The translations under genes were made by a program, and so were the position numbers. Of a stretch of 64,000 nt of DNA, positions 59,537 to 64,000 are shown in pieces. Every line of letters begins with the position of its first letter. Within the stretch, counting starts at the first letter, position 1. The stretch is taken from NCBI GenBank assembly GCA_017849585.1, contig JAFIGT010000031.1, forward strand, positions 62,001 to 126,000, read 5' to 3'. The notes under the pieces are model-generated. The model saw only the letters and a list, made by a program, of their open reading frames with translations. It searched no databases and was not told the DNA's origin. The stretch comes from Verrucomicrobium sp. Its GTDB lineage: Bacteria > Verrucomicrobiota > Verrucomicrobiia > Methylacidiphilales > UBA1321.

Positions 59537-60946
59537 CTATAATTGCGTGAATTCGTAACCGAGATAGGTGGAAAAAGCTTCCTGCAACGCGGCTTCGTAG
59601 CGCCCGAATGTCATGCTCACATGATGGCGGTATCCAGCACGACCGATGAGACGCAATTTGCGCTGCAGTTCAGGAATGCGCGCCACTCCAGCGCAACCAA
59701 AGAATTCCTTGGCAATCGGATCGGACGTCATCTCGCCTTCGCCGAGGTAAACGCAAATCTTGCCACCCTCCGTCTTCGCGCTGGCAAATGTCATCGGTGA
59801 CGCGGCAATGCGTCCAACGTTCGGCCCCCACCCGCAACCGCAGCCCAGGGCCTTGGCAAACATGGGATGATCGATGACCTGGCCCTTGGCCGTCATCAAC
59901 GACTGGGGTACCGGACCGCAATGGAAGAGGATACATTTGTCCGGATCGTCGCCGTAGTTATTGTTCCAGTCGAGGCAGGTGGCTGGCCGTTCCGAAGCGA
60001 GACCAAGAGCCCGCATCATGATGGCATTGCAGACATCGACCTCGCACGCGGCGGGAATCCCACGGTCATTGATTTCACTGAGCAGGGTGCATGGCGCAAT
60101 CTGGAGTTCCTGCTCGATCTCAAGCCAACAGCGAAAAGCCATCGCGTCCATTTGAAACTCGGCCATGATGTCATCAATGACAACGCCGAGCTTGGCCATC
60201 TTGACGACGGCCTCGGAGGGCACGCCCTCCCAACAGGTGTAGTTTTTCAGCCGCTCCAGCTTTGCCTTGTACGGGTCCGACGCTGTATCCAGGCTTTTGA
60301 AACGCCGGAACACCTCCGACATGTCGAGGGTCTCGGTGGTAATGCCATACCGTTGCAGGGTGAGCTCATCAAATCGAACCGTCTTGAAGGCCGTGGTGCG
60401 CGCGCCGATCGCTCCAACCGTCATCCGCTTCATGCCGTGCACGACGCGACACAGTGCGGCGAACTGGTCGAGCTGCGCCCCGAATGCCGGCGTTGCGGGA
60501 TGAATCGTGTGCGGTTCGAAAACGGTGTGTCGCAAACCGTACTGATAAAACACGTCCATGATGGAGAACTTGCCGCAAAAGGCATCGCGGCGATGGCTGA
60601 ACCCCATCTTGTCGAGTTCATCGGGATAGGCCTGCACCAGAATCGGCACACCGCAGTCAGCCAGGGCCGCAATCGCTCCGGTCTCGTCACCAAAATTTGG
60701 CAGGCACAGAATCACACCATCATAGCGCCCAGCATGCTCGGCCAAAAACCGCGCGTACTTTTTACCTTCCTCCACTGATTCAACCGCTCCGAACCGGGTC
60801 TCGGCTTCACCCAGCAACAAGGCTTGATGTCCCGCGCTCTCCACCGCCGCCTTCATTTCCGCGCGAGCTCCAGCAATCAGTGATTCAGGAAAGAATCCGC
60901 GGTTGCCAAAGTAGAGCGCGAAGGTCAGTGACTTTTGTAATTTCAT
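59537..60946 (-). CDS. L-fucose/L-arabinose-isomerase-like sugar isomerase
   Basis: A 469-residue protein of the fucose/arabinose isomerase fold. Landmarks are FALYFGNRGFFPESLIAGARAEM at the N-terminus, DGVILCLPNFGDETGAIAALADCGVPILVQAYPDE, and the C-terminal half with NDRGIPAACEVDVCNAIMM (acidic residues in the usual metal-binding position), DWNNNYGDDPDKCILFHCGPVP and GRIAASPMTFASAKTEGGKICVYLGEGEM. It converts an aldose to a ketose with Mn2+ in known members. Its substrate is not fucose by context: the operon has a PfkB kinase and a class II aldolase rather than fuculokinase. The start at 60946 has a ribosome site (AAGGGAAAA). Confidence 0.82.
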   Translation of the reverse strand: MKLQKSLTFALYFGNRGFFPESLIAGARAEMKAAVESAGHQALLLGEAETRFGAVESVEEGKKYARFLAEHAGRYDGVILCLPNFGDETGAIAALADCGVPILVQAYPDELDKMGFSHRRDAFCGKFSIMDVFYQYGLRHTVFEPHTIHPATPAFGAQLDQFAALCRVVHGMKRMTVGAIGARTTAFKTVRFDELTLQRYGITTETLDMSEVFRRFKSLDTASDPYKAKLERLKNYTCWEGVPSEAVVKMAKLGVVIDDIMAEFQMDAMAFRCWLEIEQELQIAPCTLLSEINDRGIPAACEVDVCNAIMMRALGLASERPATCLDWNNNYGDDPDKCILFHCGPVPQSLMTAKGQVIDHPMFAKALGCGCGWGPNVGRIAASPMTFASAKTEGGKICVYLGEGEMTSDPIAKEFFGCAGVARIPELQRKLRLIGRAGYRHHVSMTFGRYEAALQEAFSTYLGYEFTQL

Positions 60947-60959
60947 TATTTTTTCCCTT

Positions 60960-61922
60960 TTAGTTTTTCTGGCTCAACTCAATTACTTTTTGCCGCAGTC
61001 CCTCCGACAAAGAATCCGCGCCCCGTGCGGCCAATTCCTCTCTACGAGGTAGTGCCGTGCGGCCACCCACCTGGCGAATCACCTGCGCGGCCAGCCAGGT
61101 ACCGAATTCCATGCGCCATTCCAGCGGCCAGCCTTCGAGCAATCCCACCACATATCCGGCATGATAGGCGTCGCCGCAGCCGGTCGAATCAATCTTGGTC
61201 GGGACCGAAAGCGCCGGTTGATGCAAAACCTGCCCCGCCTTCCATGCCCAACTACCCCGCGCGCCATCGGTGACAATGAGCTGGCCCGGCGTCAATTTGG
61301 AGAGCGCCTCAAGGACTTTTTCCGGAGATTTCTCACCCGACAATTGCCGCCCGCATTCCAGGGGCAGAAGGACATCGGTGCCGAGTGTGAGTAGCCGTCT
61401 CATCCGTTCGGTATCGCCGGATTCGAAATCGATCATCGTGCGGCATCCGGTATTCTGCGCTGCCAGCAATGCCCATTCACTGGCATTCAAATCGTAACTG
61501 TCCACCATCAAGACACGGGTCTGACGAATCACTTCGCGCGGGATATCTTCCTCCCGCAAAAAGCCGTAATCGTCCAGATTCACAAAGACGGTGCGGGCCG
61601 CCGTGACCGGATCAATTTCGACGAGAGCGAGCGCTGGTCGGGAATTCTCGTCGCGCACGATGAGATTCACATCAACGCCGTATTTCTTGAACTGGTCGAT
61701 CGCGATTTCGCTGATCGTGTTCCGCCCCAACCGTCCGACGAAGCCGGTGGCGTAACCCAACATGGCAACGGCCGAACTGCCCGTGCCCATCGGCGCACCG
61801 CCCTGAATCATCAATTCGCGGACCATGTGCTTGGTGTCGGGAATCACCGTCGCCGGAAGCCGAACGAGAACATCGACAGCATTGAGGCCGACTGCCACGA
61901 CGTCGTAATGCAAGGAAATCAT
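60960..61922 (-). CDS. PfkB-family sugar kinase
   Basis: A 320-residue carbohydrate kinase of the ribokinase/PfkB family. The N-terminus DVVAVGLNAVDVLVRLP, the substrate loop QGGAPMGTGSSAVAMLGYATGFVGRLG, and the anion-hole/catalytic motif DSTGCGDAYHAGYV (the last Asp being the base) are present. It lies 13 bases upstream of the isomerase gene and 71 bases after lacI, so it would phosphorylate the ketose made by the isomerase before the aldolase cleaves it. Specificity cannot be read here. A 38-bp perfect palindrome precedes it. Confidence 0.87.
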   Translation of the reverse strand: MISLHYDVVAVGLNAVDVLVRLPATVIPDTKHMVRELMIQGGAPMGTGSSAVAMLGYATGFVGRLGRNTISEIAIDQFKKYGVDVNLIVRDENSRPALALVEIDPVTAARTVFVNLDDYGFLREEDIPREVIRQTRVLMVDSYDLNASEWALLAAQNTGCRTMIDFESGDTERMRRLLTLGTDVLLPLECGRQLSGEKSPEKVLEALSKLTPGQLIVTDGARGSWAWKAGQVLHQPALSVPTKIDSTGCGDAYHAGYVVGLLEGWPLEWRMEFGTWLAAQVIRQVGGRTALPRREELAARGADSLSEGLRQKVIELSQKN

Positions 61923-61928
61923 GGCGGG

Positions 61929-61966
61929 ATTTAAATCTTGACCTAAGGTTAGGTCAAGATTTAAAT
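61929..61966 (-). promoter_or_regulatory. 38-bp perfect palindrome (operator candidate) before the kinase
   Basis: Two 18-base arms, ATTTAAATCTTGACCTAA and its exact complement, surround a central GG. It begins seven bases before the kinase start and lies between the lacI stop codon and the kinase. The core CTTGACCTAA-GG-TTAGGTCAAG has the size and symmetry of a LacI-family operator; the AT-rich flanks extend it. It may be the operator of the sugar operon, perhaps with its own promoter, or act as an attenuator. Confidence 0.75.
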
Positions 61967-61993
61967 ATTTTCATGCTGCGGCTCCTCATTCCT

Positions 61994-62974
61994 TTAGTAG
62001 TTCACAAATTCCGGCAGCACAACGGGGGGCTTGACTCGTCCCTTGCCGCTTTTCCCTTCGATCTGCTCGAACAGCAGCGAGACGGATACCCGGGCCAATT
62101 CCGCCGTCGGGATGCGCACACTCGGCACCGCACGCCCACACAGGTGGATCCAGTCCGTTCCGTCAAAGCTGACCATTTCCATCGCCACAGGCCGGACGGC
62201 TTGACGCCAGCCGAGAACGGCAATGTCATTAAAGCCGACCAGCGCCGTCACTGTCGTTTCCAACTTTACCCGCGCAGCATAATCGCAAGCAGTGGCCACA
62301 TCCCAGCTCTGGCCCGGATAAAAAATCATTTGCGGACGACGCAAGCCTGCCTTTTCCACCACCCGCTCGAAAAGCTCCGGCCGCGGTTGAGGCATTCCCA
62401 TCCGCTGCGCTTCCTCAGGCGCGTAGTAGGCAATGTGACGATGGCCTTTGCGTTTCAAGTATTCCACGGCCATCTCCAGTCCGCGTCCAATGTCGAGTCG
62501 CACGCCGGGATGTCCGCTCAGCGGCGCACCAATCGTCACCACTGGCTTCGGAAAACTTTTGGGCAATTGCTGCACCGCCCGACCAGCCGACTCGGACCAG
62601 GCAATAAAGCCATCCACCGGTTGCTCGAATACCGCATCGACGACATCGTTACGCGAAAAATTCTGCCCAAAGCCGCGGCACAACAGGAGCAGTTGGTAGT
62701 CGTGTTTTTCCAGTTCCTCCTCGATCGAAGTCGCGAGCGCAGCGAAGAACGGATTACGGATGTCCCCGGCAATCAGGCCGATGGTGTTCGTCCGGCGGCT
62801 CAGCAGGCGGCTGGCAAGTTGATTGCGCACGTAACCCATTTCGCGCGCGATGCGCAGCACTTTTTCCCGGGTCTCTTCACTGCAACGGCTATTGCCTTTG
62901 GATTGATTCAACACCAGCGAGACCGTCGTAAGGTGAACGTTCGCTTTCGCGGCAATGTCTTTGAGCGTGGCCAT
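61994..62974 (-). CDS. LacI-family transcriptional regulator
   Basis: A 326-residue repressor. The DNA-binding start ATLKDIAAKANVHLTTVSLVLNQSKGNSRCSEETREKVLRIAREMGY is the standard LacI helix-turn-helix and hinge, followed by the periplasmic-binding-protein-like sensor (TNTIGLIAGDIRNPFFAALATSIEEELEKHDYQLLLL). It is divergent from the aldolase gene (42-base gap) and upstream of the kinase-isomerase genes, so it probably controls both arms in response to the sugar or its phosphate. Confidence 0.93.
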   Translation of the reverse strand: MATLKDIAAKANVHLTTVSLVLNQSKGNSRCSEETREKVLRIAREMGYVRNQLASRLLSRRTNTIGLIAGDIRNPFFAALATSIEEELEKHDYQLLLLCRGFGQNFSRNDVVDAVFEQPVDGFIAWSESAGRAVQQLPKSFPKPVVTIGAPLSGHPGVRLDIGRGLEMAVEYLKRKGHRHIAYYAPEEAQRMGMPQPRPELFERVVEKAGLRRPQMIFYPGQSWDVATACDYAARVKLETTVTALVGFNDIAVLGWRQAVRPVAMEMVSFDGTDWIHLCGRAVPSVRIPTAELARVSVSLLFEQIEGKSGKGRVKPPVVLPEFVNY

Positions 62975-63016
62975 ATCGTGTTAACTCCGGCCCTGTTCGT
63001 ATAGCACCAAATCCCC

Positions 63017-64000
63017 ATGAAGATCATTACTAAAAAAGAAGAAGTACTCGCCCGGCTTACCGCTGCAGGTCAAAACCACGCGCCACTTTTTTGTCCAAAC
63101 GGAGAAACGACCGACGAAATCGAAGGCATCCTGAGCGCAGCCGCACTGCACCGTCAGCAAAGGCAATGGCCCACCATCACCGTGGGCCTCGGCATTACTG
63201 GCACCTACCCGGATCATCCCCAGCTCAAGCGGCTCGATCTGGCTTCGGACTTGGCAAGCGACGGGATCCACTTTGCCCGCGAAGCAGACTCCATCGAATC
63301 GCGGGCTTTCCTCTGGCTCGACTGGTTGGAGGTCTACACCCGACAGCCGGACCTTTTTCCCGGCGTCGAAGTGATTCCTTTTCTCGATCATGGCTGGGTG
63401 CCATCCCCGGCCGATCTCGCCTTGATGCATAATGAGCGCTTTCAGGAACGGATGGGCATCATCATGTTTGATGCCAGTCTCCTACCGTATAACGAGAATA
63501 TGGCGCTCACTGCGGAGTACGTTCGCCATGCTGGTGCGCGCGTCGTGGTGGAAGCGTGTCCCGACAAAATTCTATCCGCCCGGGATCTTCTCGAAAAGAA
63601 GGCACCTGGTAATTTACTGACCGATCCAGACGGCGCGGAAAAATTCGTCCGCAACACCGGCGTCGATCTCATCGTGCCAAGCCTTGGCACGGAACACCGC
63701 GGCGCACCTGGCGAATCCATCTATTACCGTCGTGAGCTGGCACAGGATTTGCAACAGCGGCTAGGCCCCATCCTCGCGCTTCACGGCACGAGCAGCCTTG
63801 GCAAGAAGATTACCGAAGTCGGGAGCGATGGTATTGTGAAGGTGAATTATTATACCGGGATGGCCCGGTCTGCCAGCGAAGCCGTGCGCGCAAACTGGGC
63901 TACCTCAAATCGTGACGGCTTGAAAATCGAAATGGCCGCGGGAAGTTATCTGCACAATATCCGACGGCAACAGGTCCGCGACAACTGCCTGCAAATGCTC
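63017..64000 (+). CDS. Class II fructose-bisphosphate-aldolase-like enzyme (cut by window end)
   Basis: The frame is open from ATG 63017 for 328 codons to the window edge. Class II aldolase landmarks are visible: VIPFLDHGWVPS (metal His and catalytic loop), IIMFDASLLPYNENM (the family's 'DgS.Lp.eeN'), GTEHRGA (metal His), and the phosphate/metal part HGTSSLGKKIT and IVKVNYYTG. It should cleave a ketose phosphate to two three-carbon units. It is divergent from lacI. It belongs with the kinase and isomerase in one sugar pathway. The sequence past 64000, including the stop, is not seen. Confidence 0.82.
   Translation, partial: MKIITKKEEVLARLTAAGQNHAPLFCPNGETTDEIEGILSAAALHRQQRQWPTITVGLGITGTYPDHPQLKRLDLASDLASDGIHFAREADSIESRAFLWLDWLEVYTRQPDLFPGVEVIPFLDHGWVPSPADLALMHNERFQERMGIIMFDASLLPYNENMALTAEYVRHAGARVVVEACPDKILSARDLLEKKAPGNLLTDPDGAEKFVRNTGVDLIVPSLGTEHRGAPGESIYYRRELAQDLQQRLGPILALHGTSSLGKKITEVGSDGIVKVNYYTGMARSASEAVRANWATSNRDGLKIEMAAGSYLHNIRRQQVRDNCLQML

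Overview
The window is a GC-rich stretch of bacterial chromosome. It suggests a member of the Verrucomicrobiota, or a close PVC relative. The grounds are a PEP-CTERM protein with an autotransporter-type beta repeat, BamD-like and LptE-like outer-membrane assembly proteins, a gatCAB operon, a DUF4388/Roadblock pair, and dense families of short palindromic repeats between (and sometimes inside) genes. No rRNA, tRNA, CRISPR array, integrase or IS transposase was seen, so the placement is an inference from gene content.

Layout. 1-1342: start of an unknown membrane-anchored protein (cut by the window edge) and a polysaccharide deacetylase. 1584-6402: a TetR-controlled tripartite efflux operon (TetR, DHA2-type MFS pump, HlyD/EmrA adaptor, TolC-like outer membrane lipoprotein) with a perfect operator palindrome over the promoter. 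6429-10715: an MsbA-like ABC exporter, a divergent GT4 glycosyltransferase and a TauE/SafE permease. 11230-12997: kdgK and eda, which turn 2-keto-3-deoxygluconate into pyruvate and glyceraldehyde-3-phosphate. 13280-15300: YbjQ family, BamD-like and LptE-like proteins. 15386-18203: an ArsR-controlled thiol-redox/permease operon with two matching operators. 18344-24587: rpsT, coiled-coil and secreted proteins, a DUF4388 + Roadblock/LC7 pair and a glycosyltransferase-like membrane protein. 24791-30813: ilvD, gatCAB and the PEP-CTERM protein.

30806-45332 is the most unusual region. It is about 14.5 kb of same-strand genes with a Mu-like late/head gene order: holin-like, gp25/26/27-like, terminase, DUF935 portal, gpI-like protease with a nested scaffold, decoration protein, major capsid protein, connector/tail-completion genes, a fiber carrying a glycosidase-like beta-propeller and a signal peptide, and a hub-like protein. 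There is no transposase, integrase, repressor, replication gene, endolysin, tail sheath or tape measure. Short repeats fill many of its intergenic gaps and sit in frame inside the terminase, portal and other genes without breaking them. This fits a long-resident, possibly domesticated capsid cluster rather than a recent prophage.

45424-59481: DCC-family protein, fabI, a HAD phosphatase, an NtrC-type regulator, DAHP synthase, a BON protein, an ankyrin protein, dxs, xseB, a secreted acetylxylan-esterase-like enzyme, a MerR regulator next to a stand-alone copy of its own C-terminal domain, and a transglutaminase-like protein. 59537-64000: a sugar catabolic locus (LacI regulator, PfkB kinase, fucose-isomerase-like isomerase, and a divergent class II aldolase cut by the window end) with a 38-bp perfect palindrome in front of the kinase.
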